NCBI GenBank assembly: GCA_937896885.1
Contig: CALBNX010000058.1
Coordinates: 1-31,206 of the forward strand
From: an uncultured Clostridia bacterium
GTDB lineage: Bacteria > Bacillota > Clostridia > Oscillospirales > Acutalibacteraceae
Direction: 5' to 3'
DNA: 31,206 bases
Shown here in pieces: positions 16,481-23,442 of this stretch. Under the pieces are notes generated by a model. That model searched no databases and was not told where the DNA came from. It worked only from the letters and a program-made list of their open reading frames with translations. Numbering within the stretch: the stretch's first letter is position 1; every line of letters starts with the position of its first letter. Position numbers and translations under genes: made by a program.

Positions 16481-17384
16481 CAGTCAAAGCACAACCCGAA
16501 ACACTCAGATGTCGGGAAATGAGCGAATAATCAACAGAACAGCCCAGAGAAGAAAGAAAAACCGACGCAAGAAACTAATTGTTCGTGGATGCTTAGGTGG
16601 AATTTTTCTCTTGGTTGGCGTTGTTATTGTCTTGACTATGTTTTTTAATATAAACGAAATAACAGTAACAGGTGACACAATTTATGCACCTGACGAAATC
16701 ATCAATGCAAGTGAAGTAAATGTTGGCGATAATCTGATTTTTGTTTCAAAAAAGAAAATCAACAATAACATTACAGAAACTTTGCCCTATGTTGGCTCTG
16801 TAAAAGTAAAAAGACATTTGCCAACAGGAATTGAATTTGTCGTAACAAAAACTGATGCTGTCTATGCAGTTGCGCAGAATGGCTATTTCACCTTGCTTAA
16901 CGAAAAAGGCAAAGTTCTTGAAGCCGAAACAGAGTTTATTGGTGAAAATATAACCTTGTTAAATCTTGGCAATATTATTTCTGCAAATGTTGGCAAGAAT
17001 ATTGAACTTGAAACAGAAAATGCTTTAGATAAACTTATTGAAATTCAAGAGGCTTGCAATAATTGTGGGCTTAAAGATATATCTGCAGTTGATTTGTCAG
17101 ATATTTACAACATAAAGCTTACTTATCAGGGAAGAATAATTCTTGAGCTTGGCGAAACCAATAAGGCAAATCTTGAAAAGAAATTGGCACTTGGCGCAAA
17201 GGCTATTGAGCATCAAAATGCAGAAAACGAGTTGTATCGTGGCACAATAAATCTTACAGTTGATGGTAAAGGCTTCTTGTCAGAAGAAACCACAACAACC
17301 GAAACAACAACCCTTCCAGAATCAACAACAGAGCCGGTTTCAGAAAGTGTGACTGCTGAATCAACAACAAAAAAGGCAGCATAA
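16467..17384 (+). CDS. ftsQ: Cell division protein FtsQ/DivIB
   Basis: A bitopic membrane protein of 305 residues that joins FtsL and DivIC in the divisome. It has a very basic cytoplasmic N-terminus (to about 40), a transmembrane helix (41-60), then a POTRA domain starting INEITVTGDTIYAPDEII and running into the beta domain. The last 30 or so residues form a Thr/Glu/Ser-rich tail (ETTTTETTTLPESTTEP), probably a disordered extracellular stretch. It starts at a TTG (16467) behind AAAGGGTGA, inside the end of murA. The gene directly before ftsZ is usually ftsA in other phyla; there is none here. Confidence 0.9.
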   Translation: MKKTNSQSTTRNTQMSGNERIINRTAQRRKKNRRKKLIVRGCLGGIFLLVGVVIVLTMFFNINEITVTGDTIYAPDEIINASEVNVGDNLIFVSKKKINNNITETLPYVGSVKVKRHLPTGIEFVVTKTDAVYAVAQNGYFTLLNEKGKVLEAETEFIGENITLLNLGNIISANVGKNIELETENALDKLIEIQEACNNCGLKDISAVDLSDIYNIKLTYQGRIILELGETNKANLEKKLALGAKAIEHQNAENELYRGTINLTVDGKGFLSEETTTTETTTLPESTTEPVSESVTAESTTKKAA

Positions 17385-17387
17385 AAG

Positions 17388-17441
17388 AAAAAACTTTAAA
17401 AAATCGCAAAAAATCCATAAAAATGTAAAAAAATCTATAAA
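17388..17441 (+). promoter_or_regulatory. Phased A-tracts upstream of the ftsZ promoter
   Basis: Six A-tracts lie at 17388-17393, 17398-17403, 17408-17413, 17419-17423, 17427-17433 and 17439-17441. Their centres are 10, 10, 10.5, 9 and 10 bases apart, matching the helical repeat. Such phasing gives intrinsic curvature, and A-rich DNA just upstream of a -35 can also act as an UP element for RNA polymerase. The last tract ends 8 bases before the -35. Confidence 0.6.
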
Positions 17442-17448
17442 TTATGTA

Positions 17449-17477
17449 TTGCATTTATTTTTGGTTAGTGATAAAAT
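17449..17477 (+). promoter_or_regulatory. Promoter of ftsZ
   Basis: TTGCAT (17449-17454), a 17-base spacer and TAAAAT (17472-17477) form a good sigma-A promoter 60 bp before the ftsZ ATG. It implies that ftsZ is expressed separately from the rest of the cluster, in line with its more strongly biased codon use. Confidence 0.65.
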
Positions 17478-17537
17478 AAACTGTAATTATATAATCCAAT
17501 AGGTGTGAAATTTTCTATACATAGGAGGATGTTAAAA

Positions 17538-18611
17538 ATGGCATTCGAAATTGATAATCGTTATGAAGACATTACAAACATTAAAGTAATCGGTGTCGGC
17601 GGTGGCGGCGGAAACGCAATTAACCGTATGGCAAAAGCAGGTATCAACGGCGTTGAACTTATTGCTATTAACACTGATAAACACGTTCTTGGTTTTTCAC
17701 AGGCAACACAGAAAATCCAGATTGGTGAAAAAGTAACTTCAGGTCAGGGCGCAGGCGCTAAACCAGAAGTTGGCCAGAAAGCAGCTGAAGAAAGCCGTGA
17801 CGCAATCATCGAAGCACTTTCAGGAACACATATGGTATTCGTTACAGCTGGTATGGGCGGCGGAACAGGTACAGGTGCTGCTCCAATCATCGCTGAAATT
17901 GCTAAAGAAAAGGGTATCCTTACAGTTGGTATCGTTACAAAGCCTTTCGCTTTTGAAGGCAGCCGTCGTATGAAACAGGCTGAAGCTGGTATCGCTGAAC
18001 TCGCACAGCATGTTGACTCTCTTATCGTTATTCCTAACGAAAGACTTAAATATCTTCCAGACCAGAAGCTCACATTTGCAAACGCTTTCGCTATTGCTGA
18101 TGATGTTCTTCGTCAGGGCGTAAACTCAGTTACAGAGCTTATCACAATGCCACAGTTCATCAACCTTGACTTTGCTGACGTTACAGCAGTTATGAAAGAT
18201 GCTGGTCACGCTCATATGGGTATCGGCCGTGCAAGTGGTAAAGATAAGGCTGAACAGGCAGCACACGATGCTATTTCAAGCCCACTTCTTGAAACAACAA
18301 TCACAGGTGCAAAGGGTGTTATCATCAGCATCACAGCATCACCTGACATCACTCTTGAAGATGTTGACACAGCAGCTGGCATCATCCGTGCAGAAGCTGA
18401 TGAAGATGCAAACATCATCTTCGGTGTTGCATTCGACGATAAGCTTGACGATGAAATGATTGTTACTGTTATCGCAACAGGTTTTGGTCTTGATGCAAAC
18501 GGTATGGCTAAAAAGCCACATTCATCATTCGACATCAGCTCAAACAGCAACTTTGGCGCTGACGACGACAATATGGATGATATTCTTGACCTTTTCAAAG
18601 GCAGAAGATAA
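17538..18611 (+). CDS. ftsZ: Cell division GTPase FtsZ
   Basis: Tubulin-like GTPase that forms the Z-ring. The 357-residue protein has the nucleotide loop GVGGGGGNAINRM near residues 18-30, the tubulin signature GMGGGTGTGAAP, and the T7 synergy loop NLDFADVTAVM. The start at 17538 was chosen because AGGAGG lies 9 bases upstream and homologues start near EIDNRYEDI; the earlier in-frame ATG at 17505 has no site. The C-terminal linker is short, and the last residues are DDILDLFKGRR rather than the classical IPxFL(R/K) peptide that binds FtsA and SepF. Codon use is more biased than in its neighbours, suggesting high expression. A strong terminator follows. Confidence 0.97.
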   Translation: MAFEIDNRYEDITNIKVIGVGGGGGNAINRMAKAGINGVELIAINTDKHVLGFSQATQKIQIGEKVTSGQGAGAKPEVGQKAAEESRDAIIEALSGTHMVFVTAGMGGGTGTGAAPIIAEIAKEKGILTVGIVTKPFAFEGSRRMKQAEAGIAELAQHVDSLIVIPNERLKYLPDQKLTFANAFAIADDVLRQGVNSVTELITMPQFINLDFADVTAVMKDAGHAHMGIGRASGKDKAEQAAHDAISSPLLETTITGAKGVIISITASPDITLEDVDTAAGIIRAEADEDANIIFGVAFDDKLDDEMIVTVIATGFGLDANGMAKKPHSSFDISSNSNFGADDDNMDDILDLFKGRR

Positions 18612-18627
18612 TCAGATAAAAAATTAA

Positions 18628-18657
18628 CCCCCGACATAGAGTCGGGGGATTTTTTTG
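18628..18657 (+). terminator. Intrinsic terminator after ftsZ
   Basis: CCCCCGAC and GTCGGGGG form an 8-bp GC-rich stem with a 5-base loop, followed by AT and seven T. On the opposite strand the stem is followed by TTAATTTTTTA, so it probably also serves the convergent XRE gene. Confidence 0.92.
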
Positions 18658-18662
18658 TTTAA

Positions 18663-18965
18663 TTATAATGTCTTAACAAACTCAGTAAGCAGTCTCAACT
18701 GTTTTTCATTGAGCTTTTTGCAACTGTCAGCAAGTTCTTTAAATGCGATTGGGTGTTCTTCTTTTTCGTCGAAGAATTCAGCAGGGGTAACACCTAAAAA
18801 TTCGCAGATATAAAAGAAACCTTGCATTGATGGCATTGCATAATTGTTTTCAATTTTGTTGATGTAACTCTCACTTTGCCCAAGTGATAAACTCATATCT
18901 CTTGCAGAAACGCCTTTTTCTTGACGAAGCTCGGCAAGTCTTTTTGGAAAACCTTCATAAATCAT
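18663..18965 (-). CDS. XRE-family helix-turn-helix regulator
   Basis: A small protein of 100 residues. Residues 8-62 form a Cro/C1-type HTH domain, with RLAELRQEKGVSARDMSLSL as first helices and GQSESYINKIENNYAMPS as recognition region. A roughly 35-residue tail (FKELADSCKKLNEKQLRLLTEFV) is likely helical and may mediate dimerisation. It does not look like SinR or a phage repressor with a peptidase domain. GGAGGTG stands 8 bases before the ATG. It converges on ftsZ and diverges from the unknown membrane protein gene at 19157, so it may regulate that gene. Target unknown. Confidence 0.88.
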   Translation of the reverse strand: MIYEGFPKRLAELRQEKGVSARDMSLSLGQSESYINKIENNYAMPSMQGFFYICEFLGVTPAEFFDEKEEHPIAFKELADSCKKLNEKQLRLLTEFVKTL

Positions 18966-19102
18966 ATATGTTGCACCTCCAACATATCATTAAAATCTTT
19001 ATCTATCTTAATTATAAAGCATTGTTTTCCAATTCTATATCTTATTAAGAAATGTTTTAAAAACTGCAAATAATTCTATGCAATAATTATTCACTAAAAT
19101 TA

Positions 19103-19131
19103 TTGTAATATTCAAAAATATGTGCTATGAT
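19103..19131 (+). promoter_or_regulatory. Promoter of the unknown membrane protein gene
   Basis: TTGTAA (19103-19108), 17 bases, TATGAT (19126-19131) is a good sigma-A match. Transcription would start near 19138, after the upstream in-frame ATG at 19127, which supports the gene start at 19157. Confidence 0.55.
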
Positions 19132-19156
19132 AACCTTAAGAAAAGGGGGATTGGCT

Positions 19157-20371
19157 ATGTTTGGTAGAATTAAAATTTCCAATGAAGAATGTGTTTTGGC
19201 TTTATTTCAAATAAATGGGGTTGTACCTGAAGATTGGTTTGTTGCCGTAAATAAGGGTAAAGACAAAAGAGTACATTATGCCTTTATTGTCAATAATACT
19301 GATGACGCAATTCAACTTATTCCAATCAAAAAAGAAAGCAAGAAATTGGTAATTGATAAAGAAAATATAATTATCCTTTCGAAGTCGGACGATATAAAAA
19401 AGTGTATAGTTTTAATTGAAGACACACATGACCATTTTTACATTCATTTAAATAATGGCTTTAAATTTAGACTTGTTATTCGCAGAAGACAATTTGATAA
19501 AGATAGAAAAAAGATTTATAAATCTTTTAGAAAACAATTTACAAAGCAATCATTAGTTCTACAAACTTTAGATGTTATATTTAATGCTTTAATTGTTTTG
19601 TTATCACTGACAGTTATGTTGTGGGGAGTTCTTAATATACCTAACAGTACTTCGCTTTACAAACACTATGCTGCGGCATGCGATTTGAAACAAACGGTTG
19701 ATAGTGGATATTTTGACAAATATATGACTGTAACTTTAGAACAATATTCACATAGTGATTTAGAATTTGAAAGTGATGTTTATACAGTAACTCACGGAAA
19801 ATTACGATTGAATCTTCCGTCAGACTGCAAATTGAATAAAGAAGCATCTTTAGAAGATTCAACAGATAATGATTTTGTTTCCTATACAACAGATTTGGAA
19901 ATTGAATCAGCTTTAATTATAACGATTGACTCTCAGCCTATTGATTTTTCTAATAACAATATTGAAGGGTATGCGGAGTTAATAGATACTCTTAGAGATA
20001 CTGCAATAAAAGAATTTGGTGTTTCATTGGATAATCACTACAATCTTACAAAAGCTATGTGGCAGATGAATTCGCTTGAAGATAATATAAATTATTTCAG
20101 TCGAAATGAAGTGGCACTATATAGATTTATGCTTGTTATGAAAATGACCATGAGTAGTGGAGTGAATAACTATTATGAGATAAATACTCCGTCATATTGT
20201 GGTTTTGTTAGCGTTAGAAATATTGGTGATAGTGATTCAACGATAGTGAATTTAGATGCATTTTCTTACGAAAATCTTAATGAGAGTTATCAAATAACCG
20301 TTTTTGTGAGAAATGGTAATATAAATGATGCTTTTAAAATTATAAACTCTGTTGAATTTGTGACAGAATAA
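19157..20371 (+). CDS. Unrecognised protein with one transmembrane segment
   Basis: 404 residues; I recognise no family. Residues 1-137 look soluble and rich in beta-prone stretches and lysine, with a strongly basic run (VIRRRQFDKDRKKIYKSFRK) just before a hydrophobic segment at about 138-161. The positive side predicts the N-terminal domain inside and the remaining 240 residues outside. The outer part is acidic and polar with few cysteines. The start at 19157 follows AAAAGGGGG by 8 bases and fits the promoter. Base composition is more AT-rich than the core genes on both sides, and together with the XRE gene it may be an acquired insertion after ftsZ. A sensor or anti-sigma-like role is possible but unsupported. 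Confidence 0.75.
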   Translation: MFGRIKISNEECVLALFQINGVVPEDWFVAVNKGKDKRVHYAFIVNNTDDAIQLIPIKKESKKLVIDKENIIILSKSDDIKKCIVLIEDTHDHFYIHLNNGFKFRLVIRRRQFDKDRKKIYKSFRKQFTKQSLVLQTLDVIFNALIVLLSLTVMLWGVLNIPNSTSLYKHYAAACDLKQTVDSGYFDKYMTVTLEQYSHSDLEFESDVYTVTHGKLRLNLPSDCKLNKEASLEDSTDNDFVSYTTDLEIESALIITIDSQPIDFSNNNIEGYAELIDTLRDTAIKEFGVSLDNHYNLTKAMWQMNSLEDNINYFSRNEVALYRFMLVMKMTMSSGVNNYYEINTPSYCGFVSVRNIGDSDSTIVNLDAFSYENLNESYQITVFVRNGNINDAFKIINSVEFVTE

Positions 20372-20377
20372 AACTAA

Positions 20378-20401
20378 CCCCCGTAGATTACTCTACGGGG
20401 G
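20378..20401. terminator. Bidirectional terminator between convergent genes
   Basis: CCCCCGTAGA and TCTACGGGGG form a perfect 10-bp stem with a TTAC loop. The rightward T-run is poor (TCTAATATTT); leftward it is followed by TTAGTTTTATT. It separates the unknown membrane protein gene from the Cys-rich protein gene. Confidence 0.8.
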
Positions 20402-20416
20402 TCTAATATTTATTAT

Positions 20417-20632
20417 TTACAACGAAAAATCTTCTGGACTATATTCCTGCAATTCAACAGGTCTTCTTGGTTGCCTTTTCAAAACATCATAAGAGAATTT
20501 TTTACAAGCAAAATCCTTTTCAACAACGCCCTTTTTCTTGCAAAGCACAGTTTCACCGTCAGGGGATAACTTGCCGTGCGCACAATATGAGCAAGATGGG
20601 GATATTTCTTTTTTATTAAGCAATTTTTTCAT
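20417..20632 (-). CDS. Small conserved cysteine-containing protein of unknown function
   Basis: 71 residues. The core has SCSYCAHGKLSPDGETVLC and later DFACKKFSYDVLKRQP, giving four cysteines in the pattern C-x2-C-x(n)-C-x(n)-C, which suggests a small metal-binding (zinc or Fe-S) fold. Small proteins of this layout occur widely in Clostridia with no assigned function, as far as I recall. The start at 20632 was chosen because AAAGGTG lies about 8 bases upstream; an upstream in-frame start at 20677 has no site and adds a low-complexity stretch (REREKGEKN). It ends next to the shared terminator. Confidence 0.7.
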   Translation of the reverse strand: MKKLLNKKEISPSCSYCAHGKLSPDGETVLCKKKGVVEKDFACKKFSYDVLKRQPRRPVELQEYSPEDFSL

Positions 20633-20687
20633 ATTTTTTTCACCTTTTTCTCGTTCACGAAGTGAATATATCACCAATTTGGTTGTT

Positions 20688-20760
20688 TGTAGGGGACGAC
20701 GACTCGGCGTCCCGCAAGTTAAGATGTTATTTCGGGCTGCCGTGGTCGTCAGCCCCTACA
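20688..20760. repeat. 73-bp inverted-repeat element (MITE-like)
   Basis: The element starts TGTAGGGG and ends CCCCTACA, with arms of about 28 bp. Each arm is itself a small hairpin (GGGACG/CGTCCC on the left, GGGCTG/CAGCCC on the right). The right arm, read on the minus strand, matches the module at 631-659 except for one substitution and one indel. It is GC-rich in an AT-rich gap and has no coding capacity. No target-site duplication is clear to me. Confidence 0.75.
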
Positions 20761-20767
20761 TTGTATT

Positions 20768-21820
20768 CTAACATATTCTGCGTTTACTATCAATATCAAA
20801 AATCATTATTATACACATAACAATAACCGTGAAAAATGCGGGTACAGAAACCGAAAACGGCATAACCCCCGAAACATTTTGCAGACTTGTTTCAATGTCA
20901 ATAGGGAAAACCATTAAAAGCAGATAACAAATAAGTGCGGATAAAGCCCCATTTATAACTCTACCCGTGAAAAATCTTATGTATTTAAGTCCCGTGGCAC
21001 GAATGAAAGAATATACCTGACAATGCACGCAAAAGCCACCAAAACCGATAATTGCAGTAATAATTGGTAGAGTTGTATTTTTTGCTATCTGTGAGCACCC
21101 TTTTGTAACTTCAAGAAATGATACAAAAGCAGTATAAACATTATCACCTAAATTCATTTGTCTAATACATTCAGTAATGGCACTAAAAAGTATAACCCAT
21201 GCACAAACCCCAAGAATCGAATTAACATTATCACTCACCGACGAAGACAACGCCAAAAGGGGACTTTGCCCATAAGTTTTGTTGCTCGATTTAATCTCAT
21301 TACCATCATCAAAAAACCGCGAAATAATACCAAGAATTATTGATGACATACAAAGCGAGATAAACATAATAACTCCAGCTTTGCTACTGCCGAGCATTCC
21401 AACACCCACAGCCGTTATAATAAAAGCAGGGCCACCGTTGACGCAAAACATACAAAGCCTTTGCGCCTGATTTTTTGTGATTCTTCCGTTTTCATAAAGC
21501 ATAGCCGTCATTTTTGTACCAACAGGAAAGCCACCAATTAGCCCCATAAAAATAACAGAAACCGAGCAATCACTTTGCTTGAATAAAAATTTTGTTATGG
21601 GTGCTAACGCTTTATAAATTGGTGACAATACATCCGATTTGATTATATATGACGACAAAACCATAAACGGAAAAAGCGATGGCAAAATAGTATAAAAGCA
21701 TATCTGCAAACCACTTGTGATACCACTACTAACGGCGTGTGGCATTGAAAAAAGCAGATAACAACTGACAAAAATCCCAATAAAAGATAAAAGATTTCTT
21801 CTCAAAATCGTTTTGAACAT
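20768..21820 (-). CDS. ylbJ: YlbJ-like sporulation integral membrane protein (nucleoside-recognition/Gate domain)
   Basis: About 350 residues and polytopic, with roughly eight hydrophobic segments and two Gate-type repeats: ILPSLFPFMVLSSYI with GLIGGFPVGTKMTAMLYENG in the first half, and an equivalent ITAIIGFGGFCVHCQVYSF in the second. This matches YlbJ/SpoVM-associated membrane proteins of the nucleoside-recognition family, needed for spore cortex or coat steps in B. subtilis and common in spore-forming Clostridia. The start at 21820 is an ATG directly behind GGGATGTGAG; the TTG at 21835 overlaps that site. It diverges from the yqfC-yqfD sporulation operon. Transported substrate unknown. Confidence 0.8.
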   Translation of the reverse strand: MFKTILRRNLLSFIGIFVSCYLLFSMPHAVSSGITSGLQICFYTILPSLFPFMVLSSYIIKSDVLSPIYKALAPITKFLFKQSDCSVSVIFMGLIGGFPVGTKMTAMLYENGRITKNQAQRLCMFCVNGGPAFIITAVGVGMLGSSKAGVIMFISLCMSSIILGIISRFFDDGNEIKSSNKTYGQSPLLALSSSVSDNVNSILGVCAWVILFSAITECIRQMNLGDNVYTAFVSFLEVTKGCSQIAKNTTLPIITAIIGFGGFCVHCQVYSFIRATGLKYIRFFTGRVINGALSALICYLLLMVFPIDIETSLQNVSGVMPFSVSVPAFFTVIVMCIIMIFDIDSKRRIC

Positions 21821-21866
21821 TATCTCACATCCCAATATAAATATATTTAAAAATGAGAGTTATAAT

Positions 21867-21894
21867 GAATTATTTTCACCCGATTTCATATAAT
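21867..21894 (+). promoter_or_regulatory. Candidate sigma-E-type promoter of yqfC-yqfD
   Basis: CATATAAT (21887-21894) resembles the sigma-E -10 CATACAAT, and GAATTAT about 13 bases upstream is a partial match to the -35. yqfC and yqfD are sigma-E-controlled in B. subtilis. Transcription would start near 21901, before the yqfC ribosome binding site. Confidence 0.4.
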
Positions 21895-21917
21895 TGTATG
21901 AATCGAGGTGTATTTTT

Positions 21918-22184
21918 TTGTCACAGAGAAAGAAACCAAAAGAGAAAAAGCATTTGCAGTTGCCCGAATTGTTGTCCGACGAGCCGAAGCTGGAAACTTT
22001 GGGTAACCGTGAAATGATAGTTGAAGGGTGCAAGGGGATTGCCGAATATGGCGAAAACTTAATCAAACTCAATACGGGTACGCTTGTAATGGGCTTTTCG
22101 GGTGAAGATTTGCTCATACAGTCCTTTGACAATGGCGTCGCAGTAATCAAAGGCGTAATCGCAGAAATAACTTTTGTTACATAG
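21918..22184 (+). CDS. yqfC: Sporulation protein YqfC (YabP/YqfC family)
   Basis: 88 residues. The pattern LQLPELLSDEPKLETLGNREMIVEGCKGI, with later LVMGFSGEDLLI and VIKGVIAEITF, matches the YabP/YqfC beta-rich fold and the spacing of YqfC. B. subtilis YqfC is made in the mother cell under sigma-E and is needed for normal sporulation with YqfD. The start is a TTG at 21918, 7 bases after GAGGTG; an earlier TTG at 21894 lies inside the candidate promoter. yqfD follows after 8 bp. Confidence 0.88.
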   Translation: MSQRKKPKEKKHLQLPELLSDEPKLETLGNREMIVEGCKGIAEYGENLIKLNTGTLVMGFSGEDLLIQSFDNGVAVIKGVIAEITFVT

Positions 22185-22192
22185 GTGAAAAT

Positions 22193-23374
22193 ATGTTTAT
22201 AATTGAACTCATAAGATGGCTTTTCGGCTATATAAATTTCAGAGCATTTGAGGGTTTCCCCGACAGATTTATAAATCTTTGCACAAAAAACGGAATCCCA
22301 CTCTGGAACATCAAAAATGTTGGTGGAAAATTAAGCGCAAGCACAACAATACAAGGGTATCTGAATATCCGTGAGTGCGCTAAAAAATCAGGTATGAAAG
22401 TTCATGTCGTTGAGAAAAAAGGACTCATATTTTTTCTAAAAAAACATAAAAGACGCGTTGGCATCGCTATTGGAATAGCCATCTGTATATTGCTGTTTAC
22501 AGTTTTATCGCAATTTGTGTGGAATATCTCAGTTGTGGGTAATGATACTCTCGAAACGGATTTTATTTTGAGTGCCTTTGAAGATTATGGCATAAAAGTT
22601 GGCAAAAGAATTTCGAAAGAACAAATGCAAGATGCAGCAGAAAAAGCAGTGATAGATATCGAAAAACTCTCGTGGGCAACAATCAATCAAAAGGGTACAG
22701 TTCTGGTTATTGAAGTTCGAGAAAAGGTTGATGCACCTGAAATGTATGACAACTCAAAGCCCACCAATGTAATAGCAAAAGAAGATGGGCTGATTTTAAG
22801 TCTTGATATTCTCTATGGTAATGCTGAAGCAAAAATCGGCTCTGCTGTTACAAAAGGGGATTTGCTGATTAGTGGAATTGCAAAACACCCTGACGGAAGT
22901 GAATCTCTTATCCACGCAGACGGACATATAAAAGCATTGGTGAAAAAGAAAAATGTTTCTGATGCATCAAGTTTTAATTGTTATAATCTCACTACTGAAA
23001 TCAAACGAAAATCATTGTTTTTCTTTGGTATCAAAATCCCATTTGGCAAAAAAGTTCCAAATACATTCTACTCTTTACATAATTCTTTTTTAGAAAGTGA
23101 TGAAATGCTTTTACCCTTGGGAATAATAACAGAGTATGGCGCAGAATATTCCACAGAAAAATGCCAACTTTCTAAAACTATGCAAAACAAAATAGCACTC
23201 TATGATAGTGCTTTGTATGTTCGTGAATTGTTGGATTATTGCGATATAAAAACATCTTCTGTAACTGCAAAAAATATAGAATATGGTCAGGAATATTCTT
23301 TTTATGCAGAGTGCGAGCAAGAAATTGGTGTTTTACAGGAAATTTATGTAGAAAAAACTAATGACATTGCATAA
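22193..23374 (+). CDS. yqfD: Sporulation protein YqfD
   Basis: A membrane-anchored protein of 393 residues. A soluble N-terminal part begins LIRWLFGYINFRAFEGFPDRFINLC and includes the family's GIPLWNIK. One transmembrane segment (about 86-106) follows a basic stretch (KKHKRRVG). The C-terminal part would lie outside the mother-cell membrane or in the forespore intermembrane space and begins FVWNISVVGNDTLETDFIL, reminiscent of a POTRA-like element. Sigma-E-dependent in B. subtilis, with unknown biochemical role. Start behind AGGTG. It is the second gene after yqfC, as in Bacillus. Confidence 0.92.
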   Translation: MFIIELIRWLFGYINFRAFEGFPDRFINLCTKNGIPLWNIKNVGGKLSASTTIQGYLNIRECAKKSGMKVHVVEKKGLIFFLKKHKRRVGIAIGIAICILLFTVLSQFVWNISVVGNDTLETDFILSAFEDYGIKVGKRISKEQMQDAAEKAVIDIEKLSWATINQKGTVLVIEVREKVDAPEMYDNSKPTNVIAKEDGLILSLDILYGNAEAKIGSAVTKGDLLISGIAKHPDGSESLIHADGHIKALVKKKNVSDASSFNCYNLTTEIKRKSLFFFGIKIPFGKKVPNTFYSLHNSFLESDEMLLPLGIITEYGAEYSTEKCQLSKTMQNKIALYDSALYVRELLDYCDIKTSSVTAKNIEYGQEYSFYAECEQEIGVLQEIYVEKTNDIA

Positions 23375-23442
23375 AAAATGTGCTATAATATGTTAAATAT
23401 TGCTAAAAATTTTTAGCGAATTGAAAAATAGGTGATTAAGGA

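Noticed and set aside
19011..19039. Promoter for the XRE gene (TATAAT at 19011-19016, minus strand)
   Set aside because: The -10 is perfect, but no acceptable -35 is found at 16-18 bases, so I did not list it as a feature.
20641..20677. N-terminal extension of the Cys-rich protein to 20677
   Set aside because: No ribosome binding site at 20677; the stretch resembles a small intergenic repeat (GGTGATAT...TTCACTTCGTGAA) and a good site precedes 20632.
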